Notes: generated by a model not told the origin, from the sequence alone. 64,000 nt of DNA from Hyphomicrobiales bacterium (GCA_900466745.1 UBNE01000013.1:87424-151423), one strand, 5' to 3'; positions 18,005 through 26,359 are shown, numbered from the stretch's first letter. Numbers and translations: made by a program.

Positions 18005-18722
18005 ACTCAAATCCGTCGTGGTCCGCTATGGCGAGGTCGAGGCCGTCGACGGAATCTCGCTCGTCGTCGAGGCGGGCGAGGTCGTCACCCTGCTCGGCTC
18101 GAACGGAGCCGGCAAATCGACGACGCTGCGCGCCATCTCGGGGCTGGTGAAGCCGGCCTCCGGCGACATCCTGTTCGAGGGCCAGTCCATCCTCGGCCTG
18201 CGGCCCGAGGAGATCGTCCGGCGCGGCATCGCCCATGTGCCGGAGGGCCGCCGCGTCTTCCCGGGCCTGAGCGTGCGCGAGAACATCATGCTCGGCGCCT
18301 CGAACCGGAGCGGGCTGCGGAAGGCGCAGATCAGGCGGGAGGCGGACGAGATGTTCGATCTCTTCCCCGATATCCGCCGCTTCGCCGACGCGCTCGGCTG
18401 GACGCTCTCCGGCGGCCAGCAGCAGATGGTGGCGGTGGCGCGCGGCCTGATGGCGAAGCCGCGTATCCTGCTGCTCGACGAGCCCTCGCTCGGCCTGGCG
18501 CCGGTGATCGTGCAGGCCGTCTTCGCGATCATCGCCGAGATCCGGCGGCGCGGCACCACCGTGCTCCTGGTCGAGCAGAACGCCCGGATGGGCCTCTCCG
18601 TCGCCGATCGCGGCTATGTGCTCGAGACCGGCAAGCTCGTGCTCTCCGGCACGCCGGACCAGCTCTGGTCGAACGAGGAGATCCGCGCGGCCTATCTCGG
18701 CGGCAGGACCGCCGCGGCCTGA
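17991..18722 (+). CDS. Branched-chain-type ABC transporter ATPase (LivF family)
   Basis: A 243-residue cytoplasmic ATPase, the second energising subunit. Walker A GSNGAGKST, signature LSGGQQQM, Walker B ILLLDEPSLGLAP and H-loop LLVEQNARMGLS identify LivF, which lacks the longer LivG insert. It begins inside the end of the fused livMG gene (14-base overlap). It is followed after 81 bases, on the same strand, by the aroQ-1 gene, which probably shares its transcript. Confidence 0.92.
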   Translation: MSLLELKSVVVRYGEVEAVDGISLVVEAGEVVTLLGSNGAGKSTTLRAISGLVKPASGDILFEGQSILGLRPEEIVRRGIAHVPEGRRVFPGLSVRENIMLGASNRSGLRKAQIRREADEMFDLFPDIRRFADALGWTLSGGQQQMVAVARGLMAKPRILLLDEPSLGLAPVIVQAVFAIIAEIRRRGTTVLLVEQNARMGLSVADRGYVLETGKLVLSGTPDQLWSNEEIRAAYLGGRTAAA

Positions 18723-18803
18723 GCCGCGGAGGCCGGTCGCGATGAAGCAGACCGGCGGGGCGGCCGGCGAACGAGCCGCGCCGGCCGGAGCCCCGGAGAG
18801 CGA

Positions 18804-19247
18804 ATGCGCAAGCCCATCTTCATCCTGAACGGCCCGAACCTGAACCTGCTCGGACAGCGCGAGCCGGCGATTTACGGCACGACGACGCTGGCCGAGATCG
18901 AGGCGCGCTGCCGGGCGAAGGCGGGCGCGCTCGGCTACGAGGTCGATTTCCGCCAGAGCAATTTCGAGGGCGAGCTGATCGAGAGCGTGCACCGGGCCCG
19001 GCAGGAGGCCTGCGGCCTCGTCATCAATCCGGCGGGCTACAGCTTCACCTCCGTGGCGCTGCTCGACGCGCTGAAGATGTTCGACGGCCCCAAGATCGAG
19101 CTGCACATCTCCAACATCCATGCGCGCGAGGCGACCTACCACCATTCGCTGGTCTCGCGCGCCGTGACCGCCGTCATCGCCGGGCTGGGAGCCGACGGCT
19201 ACGAGCTCGCGATCCAGGCGATGGCCGGGCTCGTCGAGCGGGCCTGA
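18804..19247 (+). CDS. Type II 3-dehydroquinate dehydratase paralogue with altered active site (AroQ-1)
   Basis: A 147-residue type II dehydroquinase fold. By luck its numbering matches the M. tuberculosis enzyme, so sites can be compared directly. The catalytic core is kept: Asn12, Arg19, Tyr24, Asn75, Asp88, Glu99, His101, Ser103, Arg108. Three residues around the substrate's C4/C5 hydroxyl side differ: His81 is Phe (YSFTS), Arg112 is Tyr (REATYHHS), and Glu92 is Met. It may therefore dehydrate a related substrate rather than 3-dehydroquinate. Its place at the end of the Liv importer cluster suggests catabolism, not aromatic biosynthesis. aroQ is the family name only. Confidence 0.85.
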   Translation: MRKPIFILNGPNLNLLGQREPAIYGTTTLAEIEARCRAKAGALGYEVDFRQSNFEGELIESVHRARQEACGLVINPAGYSFTSVALLDALKMFDGPKIELHISNIHAREATYHHSLVSRAVTAVIAGLGADGYELAIQAMAGLVERA

Positions 19248-19260
19248 GGCGCCTGCCTTT

Positions 19261-19310
19261 CCGTCATTGCTGCGAGGAGCGAGGCGACGAAGCGGCGCCC
19301 GCAATGACGG
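19261..19310. repeat. Intergenic inverted repeat (GTCATTGC family)
   Basis: CCGTCATTGC (19261-19270) and GCAATGACGG (19301-19310) are perfect inverted arms around a 30-base GC-rich core (TGCGAGGAGCGAGGCGACGA...). The sequence resembles a widely dispersed alphaproteobacterial intergenic repeat. It lies between the convergent aroQ-1 and tetR genes, where it could end both transcripts. Confidence 0.6.
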
Positions 19311-19344
19311 TTCGCCTTCCCGAGATCAGGTTCAGCAGGGGAAC

Positions 19345-20007
19345 TCAGCGCCGCAGTATGCCCAGTATGGCGGCCACCGTCATGCTGCGCCGGCGCGCCA
19401 GGGCGTCCGGCGCGCACATGTCGTAGTCGAAGACCTGGCCGACCGTCGCCCGGTGCGAAACATTGTAGATGCTGAGCGCGCTGATCGTCAGGGAAATGTC
19501 GAGCGGCTCCAGTCCTGCCCGGAACAGCCCCGCCGCGACGCCGCGCTCATAGATGCCGCGCGTGACCTCGACGACGGAGCTGTTGAGCCGCGTGATGGTC
19601 CGCGAGGCCTTGAGATGGCGGGCATGGTGCACGTTCTCGACCATCACCATCCGGACGAAATCGGGATTCTCAATGTGGTAGTCGAAGGTGGCTTCCGTCA
19701 GCCGCGTCATCGCCTCTTCGGGGGGCAGGGCGTCGAGGTCGAGACTGCGCTCGAAGCTGCGGATGCGGTCGTACATGCCTTCGAGGACGGCGCGGTAGAG
19801 CCCTTCCTTGTCCCCGAAATAATAGTAGATCATCCGCTTGCTGGTCGCCGTCTTGGCCGCGATGTCGTCGACGCGGGCGCCGCTCAGCCCGTTCTCGACG
19901 AACTCCGCCCGCGCCACCTCGAGAATGTTGCGGCGCACGCCCTCGGGGTCCTGGGTCCAGGATGTCTGACGTCGCTTGCCGCGGACCGTGCCGGCCGTGT
20001 TCGTCAC
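19345..20007 (-). CDS. TetR/AcrR-family transcriptional regulator
   Basis: A DNA-binding regulator of about 220 residues, probably a repressor of the divergent importer cluster. The N-terminal helix-turn-helix reads RRNILEVARAEFVENGLSGARVDDIAAKTATSKRMIYYYF; the last part, SKRMIYYYFGDKEGLY, is the classic TetR recognition helix and following stretch. The C-terminal ligand-binding half (about 80-220) contains ENPDFVRMVMVENVHH. I prefer the GTG at 20007, with GAGG in front; the frame stays open to 20142, but that would run through the operator/promoter near 20080-20106. Its ligand is unknown. Confidence 0.82.
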   Translation of the reverse strand: MTNTAGTVRGKRRQTSWTQDPEGVRRNILEVARAEFVENGLSGARVDDIAAKTATSKRMIYYYFGDKEGLYRAVLEGMYDRIRSFERSLDLDALPPEEAMTRLTEATFDYHIENPDFVRMVMVENVHHARHLKASRTITRLNSSVVEVTRGIYERGVAAGLFRAGLEPLDISLTISALSIYNVSHRATVGQVFDYDMCAPDALARRRSMTVAAILGILRR

Positions 20008-20079
20008 GCTGCCTCGCTCATCGGATGCCTGCGCCGACAGAGGACGGCGCCGCGAAATGGACAGGGTGGTACATTGCGC

Positions 20080-20106
20080 TTGACCAATTGAACCAGTCAG
20101 TACATT
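20080..20106 (+). promoter_or_regulatory. Likely promoter/operator of the polar-amino-acid-type importer cluster
   Basis: TTGACC at 20080-20085 is followed at 15-18 bases by TACATT/TTTATC, a plausible sigma-70-type promoter on the plus strand. The same stretch reads TTGACCAATTGAACCA. Its first half equals one arm of the TTGACCA-NN-TGGTCAA operator of the TetR-family protein RutR, and it has a CAATTG centre. Control by the divergent TetR gene is therefore plausible. Confidence 0.4.
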
Positions 20107-20219
20107 TATCATCCTGCCACGACGGTGCAAGCCGTCGGGCACAGGGCCCGCAAAGAGGCTCCGTCGAGGAAAAGCTCCGGATCGACCCGGCAGAAGGTCG
20201 GCCGCCTCGGGGAGGAAGA

Positions 20220-20888
20220 ATGAACTACAGACTCGATTTCACGCCGGTGATCGAGGGGCTGCCGGATCTGCTGCTGGCGTGCCTCGGAACCTTCGGCCTC
20301 GCCCTCGGCGGGATGGCGCTCGCCATCGTGATCGGCGTCGGCGGCGTGATCCTGCGCGATTCGCGCATCGCGCCCCTGCGCTGGCTGGTGAAGGGCTTCG
20401 TCGAGCTGGTCCGCAACACGCCCTTCCTGGTGCAGATCTTCTTCATCTATTTCGCGCTGCCGCTGGCGGGGGTGCGGCTCGACCCGACGCCGACGGCGAT
20501 CCTGGCGCTCGGCATCAATGGCGGCGCCTATGCCATCGAGATCATCCGCGGCGGCGTTCAGTCGATCGGCAAGGGGCAGATCGAGGCGGGGCTGGCGCTC
20601 GGCCTGCACCGGGGGCAGGTCTTCCGGCTGATCGTGCTGAAGCCGGCTTTGCGCGCGATCTTCCCGTCGCTGACCAGCCAGTTCGTGCTGCTGACCCTGA
20701 CGACCAGCGTCTGCTCGGCGATCTCGGCCTATGAGCTGACCTCGGTGGCGCAGCGGATCGAGTCGGAGAGCTTCCGCTCCTTCGAGGTCTTCGGCACGAT
20801 CACGCTGTTCTACCTCGTCATATCCTGGGTGATGATGCGTTTCTTTTCAGCGATTTCGCAGCGCTATTTCAGCTATCCGGTGAAGTGA
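20220..20888 (+). CDS. Polar amino-acid-type ABC permease 1 (HisQ/GlnP family)
   Basis: A 222-residue inner-membrane permease starting MNYRLDFTPVIEGLPDLLLA, with GGAGGAAG just upstream of the ATG at 20220. The family hallmarks are FVELVRNTPFLVQIFFIYFALP and the EAA-type loop (QIEAGLALGLHRGQVFRLIVLKPALR). It forms a heterodimeric channel with the next gene, 10 bases downstream. Transporters of this family import amino acids, opines or related small polar molecules; the enzymes downstream suggest a hydroaromatic or cyclitol-type acid. Confidence 0.9.
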   Translation: MNYRLDFTPVIEGLPDLLLACLGTFGLALGGMALAIVIGVGGVILRDSRIAPLRWLVKGFVELVRNTPFLVQIFFIYFALPLAGVRLDPTPTAILALGINGGAYAIEIIRGGVQSIGKGQIEAGLALGLHRGQVFRLIVLKPALRAIFPSLTSQFVLLTLTTSVCSAISAYELTSVAQRIESESFRSFEVFGTITLFYLVISWVMMRFFSAISQRYFSYPVK

Positions 20889-20898
20889 GGAGGGGGCG

Positions 20899-21540
20899 AT
20901 GGGCGAGGCCGAATTCCTGTTCCTCCTGACCGGGCTGAAATGGACCGTGCTGCTCTCGCTGGTCGGCTTCGCCGGCGGCGGCATCTGCGGGCTCGCGGTC
21001 GCGCTGATGCGCAGCTCCGGCATCGCGCCGCTGGAGCGCGGCACCGCCGGCTATATCGCCCTGTTCCAGGGCACGCCGCTGCTGATGCAGCTCTTCGTGG
21101 TCTATTACGGGCTGGCGCTGGTCGGGCTGAAGCTCGATGCCTGGGTCGCGGTCGCCATCGGCTTCACCCTGCATGCCAGCGCCTATCTCGGCGAGATCTG
21201 GCGCGGCTCGATCGAAGCCGTGCCGCGCGGCCAGACCGAGGCCGCCAAGGCGCTGAGCCTGCACTATGTCGCGCGGATGAAGGACGTGATCCTGCCGCAG
21301 GCGATCCGGATTTCGCTGCCGGCGACGATCGGCTTCCTGGTCCAGCTCATCAAGGGCACCTCGCTCGCCGCCATCGTCGGCTTCACCGAGCTGACGCGGG
21401 CCGGCAACATCGTCTCGAACCAGACCTTCAAGCCGCTCCTCGTCTTCGGAGTCGTCGGCATCCTGTATTTCCTGCTCTGCTGGCCGCTGTCGCTCTACGG
21501 GGCGCATCTGGAGCGCCGCATGGCCGTCGCCGCGCGCTGA
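20899..21540 (+). CDS. Polar amino-acid-type ABC permease 2 (HisM/GlnP family)
   Basis: A 213-residue permease, partner of the preceding gene. It carries the same family features: LFQGTPLLMQLFVVYYGLAL, ASAYLGEIWRGSIEAVPRGQ and the EAA-type loop QTEAAKALSLHYVARMKDVILPQA. GAGGAGGGGG precedes the ATG. It lies between permease 1 and the binding-protein gene in a tight operon. Confidence 0.9.
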   Translation: MGEAEFLFLLTGLKWTVLLSLVGFAGGGICGLAVALMRSSGIAPLERGTAGYIALFQGTPLLMQLFVVYYGLALVGLKLDAWVAVAIGFTLHASAYLGEIWRGSIEAVPRGQTEAAKALSLHYVARMKDVILPQAIRISLPATIGFLVQLIKGTSLAAIVGFTELTRAGNIVSNQTFKPLLVFGVVGILYFLLCWPLSLYGAHLERRMAVAAR

Positions 21541-21596
21541 GCGCGGCAAATCCTTCACCACAGAAGCCAAACATGAAACGTCACAGGGAGAGAAAC

Positions 21597-22424
21597 ATGA
21601 CCAGGACCACACGCCGCAGCCTCCTCGCCGCCGGCGCCGCCGCGCTCGCCCTGCCGGCGCTGCTCGCCAGCCCGGCCGGCGCCGTCACCCCGGCCGAGAT
21701 CAAGGCCCGGGGCAAGATCATCGTCGGCATCCAGGGCGACAACCCGCCCTGGGGCTTCGTCACCAGCGCCGGCAAGCAGGACGGGCTCGACGCCGACATC
21801 GCGACGCTCTTCGCCAAGGATCTCGGCGTCGCGGTCGAGTTCGTGCCGCTGGAGGTCAACAACCGCATCCCGGCGCTGACCACCGGCCGCGTCGACGTGC
21901 TGTTCGCCACCATGGCGATGCTGCCGGAGCGTGCCAAGGCGGTGCAGTTCTCCAAGCCCTATGTCGCCAACACCATCGTCTTCATCGGGCCGAAGAAGGA
22001 CAAGATCACCAGCAACGAGGACATGGGCCGCTACACCATCGCGGTCGCCAAGGGCGCGGCGCAGGACACGCAGGTGACCAAGAACGCGCCCGCCGGCACC
22101 GTGATCCGCCGCTATGACGGCGACGCGCCCTCGATCCAGGCGCTGGTCTCCGGCCAGGTCCAGGCGATCGGCGGCAACATCTTCTACATGCAGCGGATCG
22201 AGCAGGGCCGCCCGGGCGAGTTCGAGAACAAGCTCGAATTCCAGAACCTCTACAACGGCGCCTGCACCCGCCTCGGCGAGAAGGAGATCAACGCCGCGCT
22301 CAACGCCTTCATCGACAAGATCAAGGCCAATGGCGAGCTGCAGAAGGTCTACGACAAGTGGATGAAGGTGCCGGTGCACAAGTTCCCGGACAGCCTGGAA
22401 GGCGTGCCCTTCACCGCGAACTGA
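21597..22424 (+). CDS. Polar amino-acid-type ABC substrate-binding protein
   Basis: A 275-residue periplasmic receptor of the extracellular solute-binding protein family 3. The signal is twin-arginine-like ([20 protein letters not shown], cleavage near ASPAGA). The mature start [23 protein letters not shown] and the [15 protein letters not shown] segment are typical. I chose the ATG at 21597 because GGGAG lies seven bases upstream; another ATG eight codons earlier lacks this. It supplies substrate to the two permeases upstream and the ATPase downstream. Confidence 0.9.
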   Translation: MTRTTRRSLLAAGAAALALPALLASPAGAVTPAEIKARGKIIVGIQGDNPPWGFVTSAGKQDGLDADIATLFAKDLGVAVEFVPLEVNNRIPALTTGRVDVLFATMAMLPERAKAVQFSKPYVANTIVFIGPKKDKITSNEDMGRYTIAVAKGAAQDTQVTKNAPAGTVIRRYDGDAPSIQALVSGQVQAIGGNIFYMQRIEQGRPGEFENKLEFQNLYNGACTRLGEKEINAALNAFIDKIKANGELQKVYDKWMKVPVHKFPDSLEGVPFTAN

Positions 22425-22447
22425 CGCGACGGGCGGAGCCAGGGCCA

Positions 22448-23221
22448 ATGAGCGACGCTGCCGCGACCGGTGCCGCCCCGGCGGATGCCATGATCGTCAT
22501 GTCCCATGTCGAGAAATGGTATGGCGACTTCCAGGCCCTGACCGACATCAACCTCGCGGTCCGCAAAGGCGAGAAGATCGTGCTTTGCGGGCCGTCGGGC
22601 TCCGGCAAGTCGACGCTGATCCGCTGCATCAACCGGCTCGAGGACTACCAGAAGGGCGAGATCCGGGTCGGCGGGACGCGGCTCGGCGACGATGCGCGGA
22701 CGATCGACGCGGTGCGCCGCGAGGTCGGCATGGTCTTCCAGCACTTCAACCTGTTCCCGCATATGAGCGTGCTGCGGAACTGCATGCTGGCGCCGATGCG
22801 CTCGCTCGGCGCCAGCCGGGCCGAAGCCGAGGCGACGGCGCGCGCCCTGCTGGAGCGGGTCAGGATCCACGAGCAGGCGGAGAAATATCCGGCGCAGCTC
22901 TCGGGCGGGCAGCAGCAGCGCGTCGCCATCGCCCGGGCGCTGTGCATGAAGCCGAAGGTGATGCTGTTCGACGAGCCGACCTCCGCCCTCGACCCGGAGA
23001 TGGTCAAGGAGGTGCTCGACACCATGATTGGGCTGGCCGAGGAAGGCATGACGATGATCTGCGTCACCCATGAGATGGGCTTCGCCCGGCAGGTGGCCGA
23101 CCGGGTGATCTTCATGGCCGGCGGGGCCATCGTCGAGGAGGCGCCGCCGCAAGACTTCTTCAGCAATCCGCGCCATGAACGGACGCGGAAATTCCTCGGC
23201 GAAATCCTGCACCAGCCCTGA
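22448..23221 (+). CDS. Polar amino-acid-type ABC ATPase (GlnQ/HisP family)
   Basis: A 257-residue ATPase energising the importer. Visible motifs are Walker [12 protein letters not shown]-loop [14 protein letters not shown], signature [15 protein letters not shown], Walker [16 protein letters not shown] and the switch His in [10 protein letters not shown]. The ATG at 22448 opens with a short low-complexity leader before the core begins at [12 protein letters not shown]. It is followed 32 bases later by aroQ-2, most likely on the same transcript. Confidence 0.92.
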   Translation: MSDAAATGAAPADAMIVMSHVEKWYGDFQALTDINLAVRKGEKIVLCGPSGSGKSTLIRCINRLEDYQKGEIRVGGTRLGDDARTIDAVRREVGMVFQHFNLFPHMSVLRNCMLAPMRSLGASRAEAEATARALLERVRIHEQAEKYPAQLSGGQQQRVAIARALCMKPKVMLFDEPTSALDPEMVKEVLDTMIGLAEEGMTMICVTHEMGFARQVADRVIFMAGGAIVEEAPPQDFFSNPRHERTRKFLGEILHQP

Positions 23222-23253
23222 CCCACCCCGGAACCAGCGACGGATCCCCTTCC

Positions 23254-23703
23254 ATGTCCCGCCTCGTCTATGTCCTCAACGGGCCCAACCTCAACCTGCT
23301 CGGCAAGCGCCAGCCGCATATCTACGGCCACGAGACGCTGGCCGATGTCGAAGCCGACTGCCGCCGGCTCGCGCAGGAGCTGAAGCTCGAACTGCGCTTC
23401 CACCAGTCCAACCGCGAATACGAGCTGATCGACTGGATCCATGAGGCGCGCGAGGACGGGGCCGGCATCGTCATCAATCCGGCCGCCTTCACGCATACCT
23501 CGGTCGCGCTGCTCGACGCGCTCAACACCTTCGAGGGGCCGGTGATCGAGTGCCACATCTCGCAGGTGCATAAGCGCGAGGCCTTCCGGCATCATTCCTA
23601 CGTCTCGCTGCGCTCCGACGGGGTCATCGCCGGCTTCGGCACGCAGGGCTACCAGCTCGGACTGAGACGCATCGCGAAGCTGATCGACGAAGCCGCGCAG
23701 TGA
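23254..23703 (+). CDS. aroQ: Type II 3-dehydroquinate dehydratase (AroQ-2)
   Basis: A 149-residue type II dehydroquinase, which converts 3-dehydroquinate to 3-dehydroshikimate with trans elimination. Numbered like the M. tuberculosis enzyme, it keeps Asn12, Arg19, Tyr24, Asn75, His81, Asp88, Glu99, His101, Ser103, Arg108 and Arg112; only Glu92 (Thr here) differs among the sites I checked. It is thus the more canonical of the two paralogues. Its position between importer genes and two oxidoreductases points to a degradative role (quinate/dehydroquinate use), though a role in the shikimate pathway cannot be excluded. Confidence 0.9.
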   Translation: MSRLVYVLNGPNLNLLGKRQPHIYGHETLADVEADCRRLAQELKLELRFHQSNREYELIDWIHEAREDGAGIVINPAAFTHTSVALLDALNTFEGPVIECHISQVHKREAFRHHSYVSLRSDGVIAGFGTQGYQLGLRRIAKLIDEAAQ

Positions 23704-23737
23704 CCGCCGGTCGGAACGGATTGCGACGGAGCTGAGC

Positions 23738-24793
23738 ATGGCACCTGTCAAACTCGCGGTCGTCGGCGCCGGGCTGATCGGCCGGCGCCATGCCGAGCAT
23801 GTCGCGCGCGAGCCCGGCACGGCGCTCTGCGCCATCGTCGATCCGTCGGAGGTCGGGCGCGATCTCGCCGAGCGGCTCGGCACGCGCTGGCATCGCAGCT
23901 TCGCCGATCTGCTCGCGGCCGGGCGGCCCGAGGGCGTCATCGTCGCCACCCCGAACCAGCTCCATGTCGCCCATGGGCTGGAGGCGATCGAGGCCGGCAT
24001 TCCCGCCATCGTCGAGAAGCCGCTGGCGGACGACCTCGCCGGGGCGGCCCGGCTGGTCGCGGCGGCGGAACGGGCGGGAGTGCCGCTGCTGACCGGCCAT
24101 CACCGCCGCTACAACCCGATGGTCGCCAAGGCCAAGGAGATCGTCGACAGCGGCCGGCTCGGCCGCGTGCTGGCGCTTCACGGCCAGTTCTGGCTGATGA
24201 AGCCGGACGACTACTTCGAGGCCGCCTGGCGCCGGGAGGAGGGGGCGGGGCCGATCCTGCTCAACCTGATCCACGACGTCGACCTGTTCCGCTATCTCTG
24301 CGGCGAGGTGGTCTCGGTCCAGGCGCTCAGTGGGAACGCCGTCAGGGGGCACGCCGCCGAGGAGACGGCCGCGATCCTGCTGCGCTTCGCCAGCGGCGCC
24401 ATCGCCACCGTCACCGTCTCCGACACCATCGTCGCGCCCTGGAGCTGGGAGCTGACGACCGGCGAGAACCCGGCCTATCCGCAGCAGGACCAGTCCTGCT
24501 ACCAGATCGGCGGCACGCATGGCTCGCTCACCATCCCGCAGCTCGAGATCTGGTCGAACCGGGATCGGCGGAGCTGGTGGGAGCCGCTCCTGCGCGAGCG
24601 CGTGCCCTTCGTCCCGGAAGACCCGCTCGCGCGCCAAATCCGCCATTTCTGCGACGTCATCCGCCATGGCGCGGCGCCGATCGCCTCGGGCCGGGAAGGG
24701 CTCGCGACATTGGCGGTGATCGACGCCGTCCGGCGGGCGGCCCGCTCCGGCGAGACCGTCTTCCCGTCCGCGGCACCGGCAGGCGCGGCATGA
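23738..24793 (+). CDS. Gfo/Idh/MocA-family NAD(P)-dependent oxidoreductase
   Basis: A 351-residue cytoplasmic dehydrogenase. The N-terminal Rossmann domain shows VVGAGLIGRRHAEH, and EKPLADD (about residue 90) is the conserved Glu-Lys-Pro motif holding the catalytic Lys. The C-terminal alpha/beta domain contains GHHRRYNPM and LLNLIHDVDLFRYLCG (HDVDL being the family's catalytic-site signature). Family substrates are sugars, inositols and other cyclic polyols. The start has GGAG upstream. It overlaps the next gene as ATGA, so both should act on the same pathway. Confidence 0.88.
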   Translation: MAPVKLAVVGAGLIGRRHAEHVAREPGTALCAIVDPSEVGRDLAERLGTRWHRSFADLLAAGRPEGVIVATPNQLHVAHGLEAIEAGIPAIVEKPLADDLAGAARLVAAAERAGVPLLTGHHRRYNPMVAKAKEIVDSGRLGRVLALHGQFWLMKPDDYFEAAWRREEGAGPILLNLIHDVDLFRYLCGEVVSVQALSGNAVRGHAAEETAAILLRFASGAIATVTVSDTIVAPWSWELTTGENPAYPQQDQSCYQIGGTHGSLTIPQLEIWSNRDRRSWWEPLLRERVPFVPEDPLARQIRHFCDVIRHGAAPIASGREGLATLAVIDAVRRAARSGETVFPSAAPAGAA

Positions 24794-25620
24794 TCACCGG
24801 CACGACGCGGCTCATCGCCCATCTCGGCTATCCGACCGGGAGCTTCAAGGCGCCGATGATCTATAACCCCTATTTCGAGCGCGAGGGCATCGACGCCGTG
24901 GTCGTGCCGATGGGCTGCGGCGCGGAGGACTATCCCGCCTTCCTGAGGCTGGTCTTCCGGCTCTCCAACAGCCTCGGCGCGCTGGTCACCATGCCGCACA
25001 AGGTGACCACGGCGGGGCTCGTCGACACGCTGCTGCCGACGGCGGCCATCGCCGGCGCCTGCAACGCGGTGCGCCGCGAGCCCGACGGGGGCCTCACCGG
25101 CGAGATGTTCGACGGCGAGGGCTTCGTGCGCGGCCTGCTGCGCAAGGGACGCCCGGTTGCCGGCCGGCGGGCGCTGGTTCTGGGAGCGGGCGGGGTCGGC
25201 TCGGCCATCGCGGCGTCGCTGGCCAAGGCGGGAGTCGGCGCGCTCGGGCTCTACGACATCGATGCCGCGGCGGCCGAGGCGCTCGCCCTGCGGCTCGCCC
25301 GCTTTCATCCGGCGCTGGGACTTTCCCTGGGGTCGAACGATCCCGCCGGCTTCGACATCGTCGTCAACGCCACGCCGCTCGGGATGAGGCCGGGCGACCC
25401 GCTGCCGCTCGACGTCGCGCGTCTGGACGCTGCGAGCTTCGTCGGCGAGGTGGTGATGGCGGAGGAGATCACGCCCTTCCTGGCCGCGGCGCGGTCGCGC
25501 GGCTGCGCCGTGCAGGTCGGCAAGGACATGCTGTTCGAGCAGATTCCGGCCTATCTCGAATTCTTCGGCCTGCCCTCGACCACGGCGGAGGATCTGAGGA
25601 GCGTCGCGAGGCTGGATTGA
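24790..25620 (+). CDS. Shikimate/quinate dehydrogenase-like protein with altered substrate motif
   Basis: A 276-residue AroE-superfamily protein. Retained features are the catalytic Lys in VTMPHK, Asn in GACNAV, Asp in the FDGEG segment, the NADP-binding GAGGVGSAIAA and Gln near DMLFEQ. The N-terminal substrate motif GxPxxHSxSPxxHN of true AroE reads GYPTGSFKAPMIYN: the two serines that hold shikimate's carboxylate in E. coli AroE are Phe19 and Ala21. It therefore probably oxidises another compound. It is translationally coupled (ATGA) to the Gfo/Idh gene and is the last gene of the cluster. Confidence 0.85.
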   Translation: MITGTTRLIAHLGYPTGSFKAPMIYNPYFEREGIDAVVVPMGCGAEDYPAFLRLVFRLSNSLGALVTMPHKVTTAGLVDTLLPTAAIAGACNAVRREPDGGLTGEMFDGEGFVRGLLRKGRPVAGRRALVLGAGGVGSAIAASLAKAGVGALGLYDIDAAAAEALALRLARFHPALGLSLGSNDPAGFDIVVNATPLGMRPGDPLPLDVARLDAASFVGEVVMAEEITPFLAAARSRGCAVQVGKDMLFEQIPAYLEFFGLPSTTAEDLRSVARLD

Positions 25621-25724
25621 GGGGAGCGAGGGAGGCTTGCCCCGCGGGGCTTGCCGATGCGCCGCGGCGCGGCCGCAGGCTCAGTCGCGCAGGCTCGGGG
25701 TCGCCGTCCGGTTCCGGATAGCGC

Positions 25725-25799
25725 TGGTGAGCGGGGTGGGGATCGAACCCACGACCACATGATTAAAAGTCACGTGCTCTACCACTGAGCTACCCGCCC
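25725..25799 (-). tRNA. tRNA-Lys (anticodon UUU)
   Basis: On the minus strand the sequence GGGCGGGTAGCTCAGTGG starts a full cloverleaf. The acceptor stem GGGCGGG pairs with CCCGCTC (one G-U). The anticodon loop is CTTTTAA, giving anticodon TTT, with a TTCGATC T-loop, discriminator A and an encoded CCA end. The gene lies between the convergent shikimate-dehydrogenase-like gene and the divergent ftsB start. Confidence 0.95.
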
Positions 25800-25928
25800 T
25801 CACAGGCCCGCTGACATACGGAGGCGCAGGGCGTCGGTCAACATGTTCGATGCAGGATCGCACAGCCATGGTCGCGGTCCGGCCAAAACGTTAACCGGCC
25901 GGAAACCACGTCGTCCTAGCGTTGCGCC

Positions 25929-26240
25929 ATGGTCATTCGCCGCGGTCTCCGCTCCGTTTTCGTGACGCTCGCGCTCTATGTGGTGTCGGCGCTGGCGGTC
26001 AGCTATTTCCTGTTCCATGCCCAGCATGGCGCGCGCGGCCTCGAGGCGCGCGGCGCCATCCGCGAGGCGCTGCGCCAGATGGAGACCGAGCTGGCGGTGC
26101 TCTCGGCCGAGCGCAAGTCGTGGGAGCAGCGCCTCGCGCTGGTGCGCGACGATTCGATCGATCGCGACCTGCTCGAGGAATCGGCCCGCGCCAATCTCGG
26201 GCGCACGCACAAGAACGACGTCGTCATCATGGGGCGCTGA
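25929..26240 (+). CDS. ftsB: FtsB/DivIC-like septum formation initiator
   Basis: A 103-residue bitopic division protein. It has a short cytoplasmic N-terminus, one membrane helix (about 11-29), then a periplasmic coiled coil (about 35-75; REALRQMETELAVLSAERKSWEQRL) and the conserved end DRDLLEESARANLGRTHKNDVVI. FtsB links FtsQ and FtsL in the divisome. A place just upstream of the pdh operon is common in Rhizobiales, which supports the call. Confidence 0.9.
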   Translation: MVIRRGLRSVFVTLALYVVSALAVSYFLFHAQHGARGLEARGAIREALRQMETELAVLSAERKSWEQRLALVRDDSIDRDLLEESARANLGRTHKNDVVIMGR

Positions 26241-26359
26241 GGCCCCCGCTCGGGCCGAAGGCCCGTTGCGGGTTAGGCCGGCGCGGGGTCGGCCCGCGGC
26301 GCCGCCTCGGCGGGATGGGCCCCTCCCGAAGGCCGGATTTTAGTTCCAAGCGTATCAAT

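Noticed and set aside
20008..20142. Longer N-terminus for the TetR protein
   Set aside because: The additional 45 residues are unlike TetR proteins and would cross the promoter/operator of the divergent cluster.
25638..25662. GCTTGCCCCGCGGGGCTTGCC as a terminator after the shikimate-dehydrogenase-like gene
   Set aside because: The stem is short and interrupted by mismatches, and no U-tract follows; too weak to annotate.
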